Origin: Stenurella melanura
Taxonomy: Eukaryota > Arthropoda > Insecta > Coleoptera > Cerambycidae
Direction of reading: 5' to 3'
Assembly (NCBI GenBank): GCA_963583905.1
Contig: OY757309.1
Span: 56,701,795-56,765,794, forward strand
DNA: 64,000 nt
This document shows, one piece after another, positions 32,989-46,249 of the stretch. The notes below the pieces were generated by a model. It was not told the DNA's origin. It saw only the letters and a program-made list of their open reading frames with translations, and did not search any database. Numbering within the stretch: position 1 is the stretch's first letter; each line of letters starts with the position of its first letter. A program made the position numbers and the translations under genes.

Positions 32989-35559
32989 CCAGTAGAATTA
33001 GAAAAACCGCTGGATGAAATTCCTTACAGGTAACCACATGGTTTAGTCGATGTATTTATTGATAAGGAACATATCTGTGAATTTCTTCCCATTTTAAAGT
33101 GGGGGAACATTTTTTAATGGACGTTTTTTGCGTGAAGTCACGAAAAATCGGGTTTTGTAAGCGTAGCTCTAAGCCGATTGACAATAGCCATATTTGATGT
33201 TATACGTTTCGTAGGTGATATAAAGACAGTTAATTTGCCGTTCAAATCATTCATTAATATTTTTTTTAAATAATCGAAAAAAACTGTCGAAAATATCGAA
33301 AATTTCAATAATTTTTAATTCCGTGAAAAATTTTCCAAAATCGTCAAAACTTGGTGGAAGCATGTTTCATGTAACCCTAAGGCTACTAAAGCTAATTTTT
33401 CATCAAAAAATATTTATAACTTTTCATGAAAATGCAAGAATTTGTTTATAAAAAAGGTCTCTAATGTTTAATTCAATCTGACCCAATTCCCGTCATCAAA
33501 AATGACTCAACCAAAGCTCATTTTTTTCGTTATAACGTCTAGTTTACGAATACATTGTTGGCATAACGATTTTTTAATATTTTCATAAACAAAATGGCGT
33601 TTGAAAAAGTACGACTTTTTCGGACAGCGTTTTTTGCGAATATCTTAATAACAAATTAATATGTCGGCATATAACATTCATATTCTGGTAACTGGTATTT
33701 TTACACAAATTTGAAAAAAAATGATTGTTTTAAGATGTTTAGAAGTGGAGATAATTTTTTTAGTTGTTAATTACGCCATTTGTTTATTTTTTAACATAAA
33801 CATTTTACGCAGTAACTAGTTGAAGACTTGAATTTTGTAATTCGGTGAACTGCCACGTATAATGTTATGTTTTTAGGGACGTAACGTTAATTTTTGTACA
33901 CCACAGTCTGAATGAGTCTTCGTGTCCCGCCGTTAGCTATCCACGTTAAAGTTTTCGGTCAAACGACTCCAAATTCCGACAGCAAACAAAAATCGATGTA
34001 TCTCGGTCATTTATGATGCGATTTCGACGATTTTTTTTTTAATCTAGGGTAGCACCGTGAAATATACACTACCGTATTAACATTGTTGAAAAATTGTTAA
34101 TAAATTTGTCATAAAAAATTGAAGAAAAAATGTTTTTTGTTGTCGTTTATTCGAGGAGCGAGGTGCCGAATGAGTACTCTGGTTTGAAAAAATGTCAAAA
34201 GAAGTTTTTGTAGTGCAAGTTAGTGAAGAAGTGAGTGAAGAATGTTCTTTCATGATGTAGCTACAGAAGGTGCGATAAAAGCGAGCTGTACGAAAGCATG
34301 AATCGGTTAATATAATTTGTAAATTGCCGATTAACTTTTTTAACGTTATGGCGTACTGTACAATAATTTTTGTTTTTTTTTTTCAAAAATTAATAATTCA
34401 ATTTCTAACTCGTGTGTTTTCATGTATTTCATTTTTAAATATCGCGCCGCGTTCATAAAAACAGGATTGATGAGGGAGAGAGAGAGAGAAGAGGAAGGAG
34501 AAGAAGGAGCACACATTTGGCAAAATCGCATCATAAACGACGGACATACATCGATTTTTTTTGCCGTCGGAATTTGAAGTCGCTTGACCGAAAACGTTAT
34601 CGTGGACAGCTGAGGGCGGGACACGAAGACTCATTCAGTCTGTGGTGTACAGAAATTAACATTACGTCCCTTAAAACATAACATTATACGTAGCAGTTCA
34701 CTGAATTACAAAATTCAAGCCTACAGCTAGTTGTGTAAATTTAAAATGTTTATGTTAATAAATAGACAAAAGGCGTAATTAACAACTAAAAGAATTATCT
34801 CTGCTTCTAAACATGTTACAACAATTAATTTGTATTTGAAATTCGTGTAAAAATACCAGCTACCAGAATATAAGTTTTATACCGATTTATTAATTTGTTA
34901 TTAAGATATTCGCAAAAAGCGCTGTCCGAAAAAGTCGTACTTTTTCAAACGCCACTTTGTTTATGAAAATATTAAAAAATCGTTATGCCAACAATGCATT
35001 CGTAAACTAGACGTCACAACGAAAAATATGAGCTCCGGATGAGTCATTTTTGATGACGGGAACTGGGTCAGATTGAATTAAACATTTGAGACCTTTTTTA
35101 TAAACAAATGCATTTTCTCGAAAAGTTATAACAATTTTTTGATGAAAATTTTATGGTAGCTTCAGGGCTACATGCTACATGAGACATGTTTCCACCAAGT
35201 TTTGAGGATTTAGGAAAAATTTTCACTGAATTAAAAATTATTCAAATTTTCGATTTTTTCGACAGTTTTTTTCGATTACTTAAAAAATTATTAACCGATT
35301 TAAATGATTCGGACGGCAAATTAACTGTCTTTATATCACCTACGAAACGTATAACATTAAATATGGGTATTGTCAATCGGCTTAGAGCTACGCTTAAAAA
35401 AACAATTTTTCGTGATTTTCTCGCAAAAAAACGTTAATTAAAAAATGTTTCCCCACTTTAAAATGGGAGGAAATTCACAGGTATGCTCCTTATCAATAAA
35501 TACATCGAATAAACTATGTGGTTACCTGTAAGGAATTTCATCCAAGGTAATTCTACTGG
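32989..35559. mobile_element. giant foldback element with arms of about 1.04 kb
   Basis: 32989-34025 is inverted at about 34520-35559, starting CCAGTAGAATTA and ending TAATTCTACTGG, with a central unique spacer of about 0.5 kb. Agreement is strong at the ends (for example GGTTACCTGTAAGGAATTTCATCC) and moderate inside, so arms have diverged by several percent. The spacer and arms show no domain. A transcript across it would fold into a very long double-stranded RNA. Confidence 0.85.
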
Positions 35560-35614
35560 CCTGTATGTATTTCGGCTATATTGCACTTTCGGTCAAAAAT
35601 ATAACAATGATTAT

Positions 35615-35971
35615 CACAGGACCACGAAAGGAAAAAAGGGATCTGTTCTCGGGACCCGACATAGTTATCCCTATGTATTTCGACGCGCTGAACACAAATC
35701 CGATGTCCATTTAGCTCCATTACCCACCAATGTTTTTGTAAATCGCGGAAATAACAGAAAATCTAAATTTTTTGGGTTATTTTTGTGATTTGCTAAAAAT
35801 TGGTGGGTGATGGAGCTAAACAGCCTAAGAATCCTGATTTTTTTTAACATATTTTCGCGATTTACAAAAAAATGGTAGGTGATGGAGCTAAACGGGCATC
35901 GGATTCGTGTTCAGAATGTCGAAATACATATGGATTACTATGTCAGGTCAGGTATGTTTTGTGGTCCTGTG
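35615..35971. mobile_element. foldback element with internal third copy
   Basis: 35615-35755 (CACAGGACCAC...) is inverted at 35851-35971 (...GTGGTCCTGTG). A further inverted copy of the segment around GGTGGGTGATGGAGCTAAA lies between the arms at about 35795-35825, so one arm end was duplicated. Confidence 0.75.
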
Positions 35972-37690
35972 TTATGAGACGGTTGACCCACATTTTTTTA
36001 CTTATATCTCTTATCAAAGTAAAAGGCGAATAAACCTTCTCAGTAGTGAGTACATTGTTTACTAAACCAAGCGAATTTAGCAGACGGTGTCCTCGATAAA
36101 TTAGTGATCCTGCAATATGTCCTTAAAAATGTTGAATAAAATTTATCTTTACATAATTTATTATGTACTTATATCGACTTTTATTATTATTTGACAATAC
36201 CATTGTCAGTTAATTTATTGTTATAAGAAATGTTTATTTTTTTGCCTTTGTATTTAAATGTATTAATATTAATTGGGAATATGTTGTCTTCTGTTACACT
36301 ACCAATTTATGGAAATATCGTTATTAATAGCGGAGATCGATGGTCTAAAATTTTCGGTATTGAAATGCCATTGAAATTAATTTTCAACATTGCGTGCTCT
36401 AGTCTTTAATAAGCTGAAAAATAAACAGTCAACGATGGTACTAGAATACCCATGTGATTCCAAAAACAGTGCTAATTCTCAATGAAAATCGATTTTGGCA
36501 TTATCATCTGCTTTTCTTGTGATGATTCCTTTTTTTCCTCTTCAACCACCTTCTGCAAGATATTCATTGTCTGTCCTTCAAACTCTCAATAACAGTCTTC
36601 AATTACGGTATTCATTCTTGTATTGCTAAAATTAAAAGTTTAGTAAATAACTTAAAAGAGCGAGGAAAGTTAGTAAAATTTGTTTAGGTTAAGGCACATA
36701 CAGGTTTATAACACAATGAAGACGTAGACATTATAGCAAAAAGAAGCATTAATAATAATAATAATAATAAAGAAAAAATAAAATAATAATAATAATAAAT
36801 TGCCTTTATTTAGTATTATAATATATAGTACCAAAGAATAAATTTTAAACAGCGGACTGCACGTTCGAGAGTGTATAAGTATTATCGAACTTAAAAGTAA
36901 AAAAGCATGGTCAGCCTTATGGACAGAATATGGTATCACTAATTATACTCGCTATGTAACAATTCAACCAGATATGTTAGACATAACAGCACTGAGCAGA
37001 TTGAAGTTTGGCCAGGGGTGCTACCGGCACATCTCAAGAAAATAGAAGTAGTAGATTCGAACTTACCATACATGTAATGTCACTGCAAATTTAATGTTTA
37101 AAGTACAAAGCAGAAAGCAATCTCTTGTACAAAAAATTAACTGCTCAAAATATTTACCATCCTAACAATATTTGTCATCTTTAGCGCTGAATAAGGAAAC
37201 CCATCTATGACGTGATTCTCGAATTTTTTAAAGCCATCAAGCTCAATATTTAGAATAGGTTATTTTTTTTAATTAGCGTTGTTGGCCTTAGAGACAAGGT
37301 CTGTCAGCCAGTCTTCGTTAATGTTTCAGTTAAACACCATATTCCCTATATTAATCTAAAACTAGTTATTATGGAAAATTATAACTAATGTGTTTATATT
37401 GTGAGTATGTAGGTATATCTATATGTATTTTTTATTATTCCCTTTTTAAAATGTTTCTTTATTTTTTTTGTAATTTTGTAGATATATTTTTTGTTTTTTA
37501 TTTTTTAATTTCCTTCTGTTTTTTATTTATTCATCTATTTATCTTTTTTCGTAAAAAGTAAGTATATGTTTGTATTTTTTTATTTTCTGTCTTATTGTTT
37601 TTGCTGTTTTTTGTTGTTTTTTTGTCTTGTTTTTTGTTTTTTTTTTGTTTTTTTTCCTTTCGGTATATACATGTTTGGTCTTGATATCTA
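35972..37690. other. intergenic with AAT microsatellite and T-rich tract
   Basis: 36745-36800 is an (AAT)n-type microsatellite. 37420-37670 is strongly T-rich and may be the degraded A-rich 3' end of the minus-strand LINE that follows. No gene supported. Confidence 0.45.
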
Positions 37691-37861
37691 CTTACAATTT
37701 CAATTTAGTTGATTTAACAAAATGGTATATGTACATATGTATACTATAATTGTTAAGTGACAACAAGTATCCTAAATTAAAAGGTCGTGTTAGGTTCTCA
37801 TTGCAAATATTTTGAATCAAAATTTCCCTACTATCATTTTTCACAATTAAAAATAATATGT

Positions 37862-38425
37862 TCCATTGTATCTTCCTCTTCACACACCTCACATAGTGCC
37901 CCTATCTTCTACATGTATCTTATATTTACATGCCTGATCTTATTCTTGAAAAAATTCTGATACATTTTCTATTACTGTAAGGGATTTTTGAAAGCCCAGC
38001 CTGTGTGGGTACTGTGGGTTGAAAGCTTTTATAGAATTTACCCTTATCACTATTTTTAAATCGTTCGTTATATTCTGCCTTTATTTTGGATTTGATCACC
38101 GTTGTAAAATCATCGTATGGTAATTTGTATATATTTGACTCCCCCATATCGCAAGCATTTTTTGCCAGTTTATCCACTTTTTTATTTCTCTCTATACCAA
38201 TATGGCTCTTAATTCAAGCTATGGTAACGCACATTCCCCTATATTTTGGATTAGGTCTGCTGTCAGATTTGATACTTTATATAACTTATTATTTTGGATC
38301 CTTTTGATAACACTTAGGGAGTCAGTAAAAATAATAAAGTTCTTCCCGTTTAAAAGTTGTATGTGTTTCAGTGCTTCTATAATAGCTATTTGTTCGGCCG
38401 AGTATATTGAGTAAGTATCGTTCAT
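37862..38425 (-). pseudogene. LINE ORF2 C-terminus: RNase H and zinc-finger remnant
   Basis: Read on the minus strand. 38425-38219 encodes an RNase H segment with SAEQIAIIEALKHI and FIIFTDSLSVIKRIQN. After a frameshift the sequence continues with a HIGIERNKKVDKLAKNA-type segment (GNE..VDKLAK pattern). Near the end comes LCEVCEEEDTMEHIIFNCEK, the CX2C..H..C finger typical of Jockey/I-type LINE ORF2 tails. The remainder of ORF2 is absent. Antisense frames over the same DNA are shadows. Confidence 0.7.
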
Positions 38426-38429
38426 TAAA

Positions 38430-39652
38430 ATAGGTTAGGTTGGTTAGATATCTCACCCTTATTTTTATCCTATCTTATATAGTTCCTTGGAAGAATGGAA
38501 GATCTGAACGTATAATTGTAATTTTATGAGTGGAAAGTCGTAGGTTTAGAATACCTTACTACTTGATATGTGTATGAGTGGCAACAAATCTCAAATCAAT
38601 GTGTAGCTCGAGCCGTACACACGCCATAAAGGCCAAGACAGACTATATCACTTTTCTTGTGTATCATGCTCTAAAGCAAAGGACTGATCAATCTGATCAT
38701 GTCTCTAGCTTACAGAAATTTGTAAGGTAATTACACGCTGGCTCTTGTACTATAATGTACACCAGTATGGGAGACTTTGGTTTACCTATAATGCCACTAA
38801 TTGAAGATTCAATCCAAGGCACACTTGATCGTGTACATTATTAGTACGGGTGAATTTATTAAAATGCTGGTGAGCAAATAGGGATGCTTCGTATATAAAA
38901 ATTTAAGTTAAGGTTAAAATATTCGAAGTTTTTAAAGGTCTCTCTACAAGTGTTCTTCGCTTTAAAGTTAAAATATGCAATTGTGAAAATACGAACGTTC
39001 CATTTTGAATTGCTTCTAGCCTTTAATATCCTACGATAAGGTAAGTAGTTATCGTATTTGCCTTATCAAGTAGCACACCTTGTGAACATTTGCGGAGTGT
39101 CCAAAACTCCTTATCTGTTTTATTGGAGGGACATACAAAGTGTACCTTTGTAGTAGGGAAAAGTGAAGGAAGGGAAGAAACATGGGAACGTGTGATTTAG
39201 AGTCCTTCCTGGATTGGCTAATGAGGTGTTCGGTTCTTGATCTTGTATGAATGATGCTTTTCGTTAATGATCTTAAAGCCCTGTTTTCGTTCACAGTACT
39301 AATAATAGGGAAGTCAAATTAGATTTTCACGTTTCAACAAAAATCGTCGATCGTAGAATTTTTGCGAAGTTCGGGTCCTTTTTTCTCTAATTTGACTCCC
39401 CTATAATAATTTGCGTGTCTGTTCCTTGAACATGATAAATTTGTCGTTCTTTTAGATACACCTAAAATATTTACAATTATATAGGTACAAAATAATAATG
39501 TTAATGTTTACGCCCCCTATTTAGGTATCCTAGACAACCATTTGCTTGCATTATTTGCCAGTAAGAACTTTTTGGACCATATCTAATTTCAAATCAATAA
39601 CAAGATATTGACTTCTTATTAGCCTCTCTTATGATTTCTAAGCGAAGTAATA
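38430..39652. other. intergenic, no gene seen
   Basis: AT-rich sequence with no supported frame; 39049-39294 on the minus strand is open but featureless. Confidence 0.35.
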
Positions 39653-39654
39653 TA

Positions 39655-41826
39655 CAGGGTGTCCCATAATAACGTGCAAAAAATTTAACTACCAATTCCT
39701 TCGAAAATGCAAGTGGGTTCTTCATATAAAATTTTTCAAAATGAGCCTCTCCTGTACAGCTGTACCTTTTAAAGGGGTGTGCAAAAAAACTATTTTTAAT
39801 TTTTATCTGAAAATTATTTTTAATCACGAAATGATCATATCATCATGATTTGACACCAGCTTACTTAATGTTTTGACTAATATAACAGAGCTCGTCGTTT
39901 TGGACTGATCATAAAAAAGTTTCTAAGTGAATCATAATGTTTAGTTATTTTTTTAATTCAAAGAAAAAATAGCAGACAGAAAGATATTTGCAAAATTATA
40001 AGGAGGGTAGTTAATATCACTCCTTTGTATACACGTCACATTAATGAAATTATTTGTCCACATCTGACGCAATTATATGTTATCTGAATAAGTTATATGA
40101 GGGTTTAAATAGTGGTAAAGGTGTTTTAAATCCTCATGAACTGTGACTTTCATATGCGCAGAGACATAATCCGTCCTGTTGACTCAGTTACACTTCTTAA
40201 AAATATTATATTTATTGTTTACAATTTATCCCGAGCTCTTGTTTATGTATACAGCAAGGCAGTCTCCAGTGTCTTCAAAAACATACTTATAACTCAGATT
40301 AAACTTTGCCTTTTGCGCATTTCGCGGCTCATGAGATTCTGAAACACCTCTAATAACGCACTTGAAGTATTTCTGGATCTTAGTAAGGCATTTGACCTTG
40401 TAAAACATGACATCCTGTTAACCAAACTGGAGTTACTTAAATGACAGATACCATGCCGTTGAAAATAATGGTCACCAGTCACCGAACTTAAAAACATCAA
40501 TGGGTGTACCACAAGGGTCTGTGATTTAAATGCATTTTTAAACTTCGGTAAAATAGTCATGTTTGCAGATGATATTTTGGGACTTGCGTCTGATTACAGA
40601 TACATTACAAAAAGAAATTGAACAAACTAATTCCAACTTATTTGAATGGTTTAATGGAAACAAATTAAAAATAAATCGAGAAAAGACTATTTTTGTAAAA
40701 TTTTTCTTAATCCCTCAGTTAAGTGACGAGAGCTTAGACAATAATAATAAAAGTATTCAGCAAAAATCGTCCCATATATTCCTTGGTCTGGAAGTAGATA
40801 GTCCACCGAAGTGGAATAATCACATTAGTAATGTATGTGCCAAAATATCTAGACTGTGCTATTTGTTAAGACATCTAAGAAAATTTGTTAATAAACTCGT
40901 TTTAAAATCGTTTTATTACGCTCAATTCCAGTCCTTCATGTCAAATGACTTGGTCTGTTGGGGAGCACAAACTGACATATCTAAATTGCTTATTTCACAA
41001 AAGAGGGTAATACGGATTACGTTTGCAATAGGTGCACGGGCATCCTGTACAAATATATTTAAAACAGAAAAATTACTAACGTTACCGTGTCTGTATATTT
41101 ATCAGGTTTTAATATACACGCATAAAAATATAAACAGTTTTTTAACCCTGGGTCATAGTCATGAACATAGAACTAGAAACGTACAAATCTTAAAGATTCC
41201 CAACCATGAAACAGCCTTCTATAAAAAAAAATGTCCAAAATATAATTGTATTAATATATATAATTATTTACCAAATGAATTTAAAACACGGTCAGTCAAT
41301 ACATTCAATAGTAATGTCAAATAGTACTTAATTGAAAATGTATTTTATTCAGTTGAAGATTTTTTAAATACCAACTAGTGCCTCATATATTTTTTAATCT
41401 AGTATATTTAATGAGTTTACTTGTGTATTTTTATGTATGTGCTGTATCTGGTCATTTTATTGTCAGATTGTAATGAAATGTACTTTTTTATTCTTAGATT
41501 TTTTAAGCCATTTTAACGTGTAATAACAATTCTTTTTTGACTTGTCATATATCTGTATAAGATCTGCTTGACTAATAAATTATTATTATTACTATTATTA
41601 TATCATTTGATGCCGTTTCATCATTAACCGAAATGTGCCAAATTTCGTCCTTTACCGATTACGCTAATTTCAGATAGAAATTAAAAATCATTTTTGCACA
41701 CCCCCTTAAGGGGGTGTAGCTGGACAAGAAACGCCTACTTTGAAAAATTTTACATGAGGAACCCACCTTCATTTTCGATAAGGAATTAGTAGTTAAATTT
41801 TGTGTACGTTATTACGGGACACCCTG
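39655..41826. mobile_element. TIR element with nested LINE
   Basis: Long terminal inverted repeats of about 165 bp (39655-39820 and about 41665-41826) begin CAGGGTGTCCCATAATAACG on the left and are matched on the right. TA flanks both ends (39653-39654, 41827-41828), pointing to the Tc1/mariner superfamily. The interior is mostly a 5'-truncated LINE, so the original element was probably a short MITE. Confidence 0.75.
40350..41324 (+). pseudogene. non-LTR (LINE) reverse transcriptase fragment
   Basis: Motifs occur in order but in shifted frames: VFLDLSKAFDLVKHDILL (RT motif A region), then GVPQGS, then MFADDI (the (Y/F)xDD catalytic box near 40560). A long open frame to 41324 carries the thumb and C-terminal region: LFEWFNGNKLKINREKT, FLGLEVD, YYAQF, QKRVIRI, and the N.LP..FKTRSVNTF end. 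A stop after motif A and a deletion between motifs show it is dead. The clade is Jockey/CR1-like. The 3' end is an (ATT)n tail near 41575-41605. It lies within the TIR element. Confidence 0.82.
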
Positions 41827-41829
41827 TAT

Positions 41830-43200
41830 ATCATACATAAGACTAAGTACTTATTTTTAAATGGGCAACTAAGTTAATCGTTAATGAAGTTTGGAAATGA
41901 AGTTAAAAAAAATAATAATTTATAAGCAAATCTAGTATAATACAGTTCTTCTTCTGACCAAAAATAACAATACCAATAACCAATATACCTGTTAATTGCA
42001 GTTACCTGTAATTATAGGTGCTAAGTTAAAACAATGAAAACTTAATCTATTAAAGTTTTATCTCGAATGTTATTATATTAATCACGGCATGTAAATTGTC
42101 CTAGCTAATTAGTAATTTGACGTAATAATATTTTTTTTGACAGTGTTGACAATAATTGCAAAAGTAAATATTTATTCTGGCAGTAGTCACGTAACTTTAG
42201 TTTTCTAAAGGTGAACATTTAGTTTTGGTAGAACCATAGTATTTAAAAATAGAGGCAATAATAAAACAGTAAGACTTTACCATTATTTAATTTCTAACAA
42301 GTATTTTCCATATTCATAATTGTTTTTGGAGTATCGTGCTAGTAGAACAGGCGGTATGTACCACTGAACTCTACATATAAATGGAATGCCAATGTCTATA
42401 CCTATTTGTACTTCAAATTGAATCTCGCGCAAGTATGGCGACCCCGGGGAGGAGCGCAATCGCATTGTGTAGAAAGCCAGGGCCGGCTCTATTCTTATTG
42501 CAAGTATTTTTAATTTGGCTTTTTTTTCAGAAATCACCAAAAATATACGAGTTGACATTTCTTATACAGTTAACCTTTGTCTTAATTTTTATTAAAGAAC
42601 ATAAAAGTTGTCATGCTCAAAACATAAATTATTTAATTTTCAATTTTCTTCTAGTAAACATTCTTGATAATGTACGATCATATATTGAGAATTGATTACA
42701 GAGTCCACCAAAAAATGGGAGTCATATTTTCTGCCTCAGAGATCGAAATATAATTTTAATATGAATAAAAGCTAAAAGTGAAACCTGAAAAATACTTTTT
42801 TGGTCAAGTTGTAAATACTCTAGTGAATTTAATATAGGTAGACTAATATTAGTATTGCAAGATCACTAAGATTAGTGACAAAGTAGAAGGTATTTATTAT
42901 TGGAGGAATAAAGAAATATACAGTAACAAAGTTACATTAAATACTTTATTGAAAAATCATGTATTTTAGATTCACACGTTTGTGTAGTCTTATTTGCCTT
43001 TGATACAAGTAACTTAAATTAGGTAACGCAATAAAATGTAACAAAAAAAAAATATATGTACAAACCAAAATAACTAATACTATAAAATTTCACTTAAATA
43101 AATAAAACAGTCAGAGAACATATAACAATCGGTATTACATGACTTTAAAAACAAGTACTTAAAATTAAATTTAAATTCAGGCTGGACACTTTCAACGGAC
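41830..43200. other. intergenic, no gene seen
   Basis: AT-rich; open frames near 42283-42695 on both strands have no domain. A GC-rich patch at 42420-42495 includes CCCCGGGG and GGGCCGGC but no exon signals. Confidence 0.35.
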
Positions 43201-43211
43201 AATACGAATGT

Positions 43212-43325
43212 CTACTCATCCAATAAATACTTTTTAAGCCTACTCTTGAATGTATTTAAAGTGGTACTGCTTTTAATATTCTCAGGTAAATTTAAATTTA
43301 AAATGATACCTTTTCTGTAAAATAT
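43212..43325 (-). pseudogene. LINE ORF2 extreme C-terminus
   Basis: On the minus strand the frame FYRKGIILNLNLPENIK then SSTTLNTFKSRLKKYLLDE and stop matches the conserved (Y)N.LP..I+....L..FK..LK.YL tail of Jockey-type reverse transcriptase proteins. Nothing upstream of it is recognisable, so only a short fragment remains. Confidence 0.6.
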
Positions 43326-43479
43326 CTATATTTTCTTTATCTGCTTCTATATACACCTGAGATGCCATTTGACCATACGCTGAAATGCCAGATGAAGTAC
43401 TACGGATATCTACATCAATACTAAAACCAAATTATAGAATTATTCCAGAAATCATGAAGATACGAAATTATTATATCTA

Positions 43480-43692
43480 CCACGGCACTGGGTGAACTAT
43501 AGAAGATAAAGGTTTTCGAGGGCCTAATTTTAGGGTTGGAACTACATCAGGTTTCAGACGTTTCATTTCCCCCTCATACATAAAATCTGTACCAGCAAAA
43601 TGTTCACTGCAAATTACATTGCTATAGCTCAGCTTCACGATTTGAGAATTTCTACCAATAGCCTTTAGCCAAGGTAAAATACCTTTTCGAAG
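43480..43692 (-). pseudogene. THAP-type zinc finger fragment
   Basis: The minus-strand frame KGILPWLKAIGRNSQ then SYSNVICSEHFAGTDF and KRLKPDVVPTLKLG fits the C-terminal part of a THAP DNA-binding domain: W..AI.R, CS.HF...DF, RLK.DAVPTL. An acceptor-like TATTTTCAG lies just upstream (about 43698-43707), but a stop follows it in this frame, and the N-terminal C2 half of the finger is missing. It could be a decayed exon of a THAP gene or of a THAP-bearing transposase. Confidence 0.6.
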
Positions 43693-43699
43693 TCAACCT

Positions 43700-45344
43700 G
43701 AAAATAATATGAGAGATGTATTCTTAAGCAATAGGTACATTATTATTCTTATTTACATGGTAAGTTTGCCTGTCTGTTCACAATTTTGCATACAAAAATG
43801 TCTGTTTGGTTTTGTTTTTCTTAATATAAGGGTACAAAGTACTCCGGCATATTTTTCCACTGCAGTTACCGATATTTAACCGATTCTTCAGTTTTCTCAT
43901 ATCAATACGAATTACTTTCTATTGGTTTATTGCTTGTGTCACACAGTGTACGCAAGATAAAGTATAATATGTATATTCAATGTACATGTGAACAGTAAAT
44001 CAAGCATGGTCTTTACTTCACATAGCGATAGTGGATGTGCGTGTCCCCCTTTCTTGTTGTAAGTCTGGAAAATGCTTACTGTATAGCTACTTGCACAACT
44101 GACATAAGTATACATATTTTCTTTGTGCAGATTGAAATTAGCAAATAATATAGGTATCTTGCACTGTTGTTATTACAGACTGACTTACATTGGCGCTAGT
44201 GCAAGTTTTACATTCCATAAAAAGTCAAAATAACAGATGTTTTGCTACCCCATTCTATTATTTTAAGTATAATACATTTCAGTGGTCATACAGTGCCAAG
44301 ATTTTCAAATTTGACTATAGTCTCACATTTTACAGTTCACGCTTACTTATTTGACAAAGTTATATTTATAAAAAGTACTTACGGTAATGTAACATATTTT
44401 TAAATAGATCAAGTCCATATCAGTAACGCACATAATTTGGATTGTTTAACATTATTTAGGTAGATTCACAAATAGTAATAAACTTTAAAATTCGCAAAAG
44501 AATTACGGAAAAAGGTGAGGTTAGACAATTTTGTATCCTGAATATCCAATGAATTCTATATATTTATCATGTAGAGTTCAGTAGATACCTCGGAAAGTAT
44601 AGCCTAACGAACATTTTTCAGGCAAAATTACCCACGGTAAGAGAAAATATCCCAAAACTCGGAGTTGTCGCCGATATTTAGAGGATAGTATATTTTACAG
44701 AATGGACAAGAACAAGGTACTTACTCAAAGTATAGGTAACAAACAGGAACAAGACCGGACCATATTGCTTTATTCTTTATCTTATCACGAATTGTTTATG
44801 TTACAAAGTACTACATAAGACAACCGCTAAAAAAGCTGGACACCGGCTCTGAAATTCTGCACTAATCCAAGACCTCCCGCTACGGGAGACAAATCAAAGA
44901 AAAATCGCGTCGGCGCATACCGTCCACAAGAAGCATTCTGACTCAATCACCAACATACTTTTAATACTAGATTTCTACTGCGGCGACGCAGAACCCCGGG
45001 ACCTTCAATCGCATGATTGAAGCATTTTGTTCACGCGCATATATCTGTATTGGTCTTCCATTTATTATGTATAGTTCAGTGGTATGTACACATGAGTGTC
45101 GAATACATTTCGGACGTAGTTTGTTTTGCTTGGATCAGTTTAGGAGACGCTACCGATTATGAAAATCCATGTTACCAGACGGTCTGATATTGTTTAAAAC
45201 AATTCTGTTTATAACAAAAGGAAATATTACATTTATTCAATTAAACCATGTTTTTAAATTTTTTTGACGATTTGCAACAAGAAATGTTCGATAATAACTT
45301 TTTCACGTAAAGTGGACATTTTCAATTGTATTAATTTTTAAAAA
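43700..45344. other. intergenic, no gene seen
   Basis: AT-rich with scattered short tracts. No supported frame or RNA gene. Confidence 0.35.
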
Positions 45345-46249
45345 TTGAAAAATCGCCAATTTATCGTTTTGTGACGCTCTAAAAGTATAATAAAGAAATG
45401 TTTTTTTTACAATAAATAATTTTTTAAAATTAGTGGGGCCGATCTGGATTTCAAAGTGACAACGTTTTTTTAATTTTTTTTTTTTGTGATATTATAAAGT
45501 CGGATCTCCCGAAACTTGTGGTGACTAGTGTGGGCGACTCACGTGTGGTGGAGGGGAGGGAATTTACATGTAAAAATACGCGAAATCAGTTTTTCGGACA
45601 TAGCTCGCTTACTTTGATTCGGATCAAAAAATTGTATGGGGTAAAAATAAAATGCTCGCAAATGCGCGTAAACTGAATTTTGATTCTTCGAAATCTCGAG
45701 ATATTGCAATTTGAAGGTCCGGTTTTGTATACGGATTTTTTCGCTGCGGCGGGAACGTACCAAAAGCCGTTTTCGCGTTTTTTGCGGGGAAGAAAGCGAC
45801 TTAACGACTTGGTATTTTTTCTCGGTATATAGGAGGTTCCAAAACACTGTGTCCAAAGTTCAAGTCGCTAGGTCGATTAGGAGGGGTGGGGAAGTGGAAT
45901 ACGAAAATCAACTTGAAATTGCTGTAACTTCCGCAATTTTGGCCACATATCGCCCAGCAAATGCGACATTATGTATTAATGTTCCTACTTCAACGTTTTT
46001 ATCATTTATTTATAATTTTCGGCATAAATAAACAAATGGTTGTGGAAAAGCCGATTTTTTTTTTTTTTAGAAAAAGCTGTTTTCCACCAGGAAGGAAATG
46101 GGTTGGGGAATAAATTTTTTCGCTATCGGATGCGACATTTTTTTCTCTTTGATTTGAGTCCAGCCAGATTGCGATCGGATGATTAGAAGGGGAGGGAGGT
46201 GAACGTTATTAGCCCATAGAGGGGCAAAGGAAAGGGTTAGAGACTTCGA

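Noticed and set aside
38086..38414. Plus-strand hydrophobic frames
   Set aside because: Antisense shadows of the LINE RNase H remnant.
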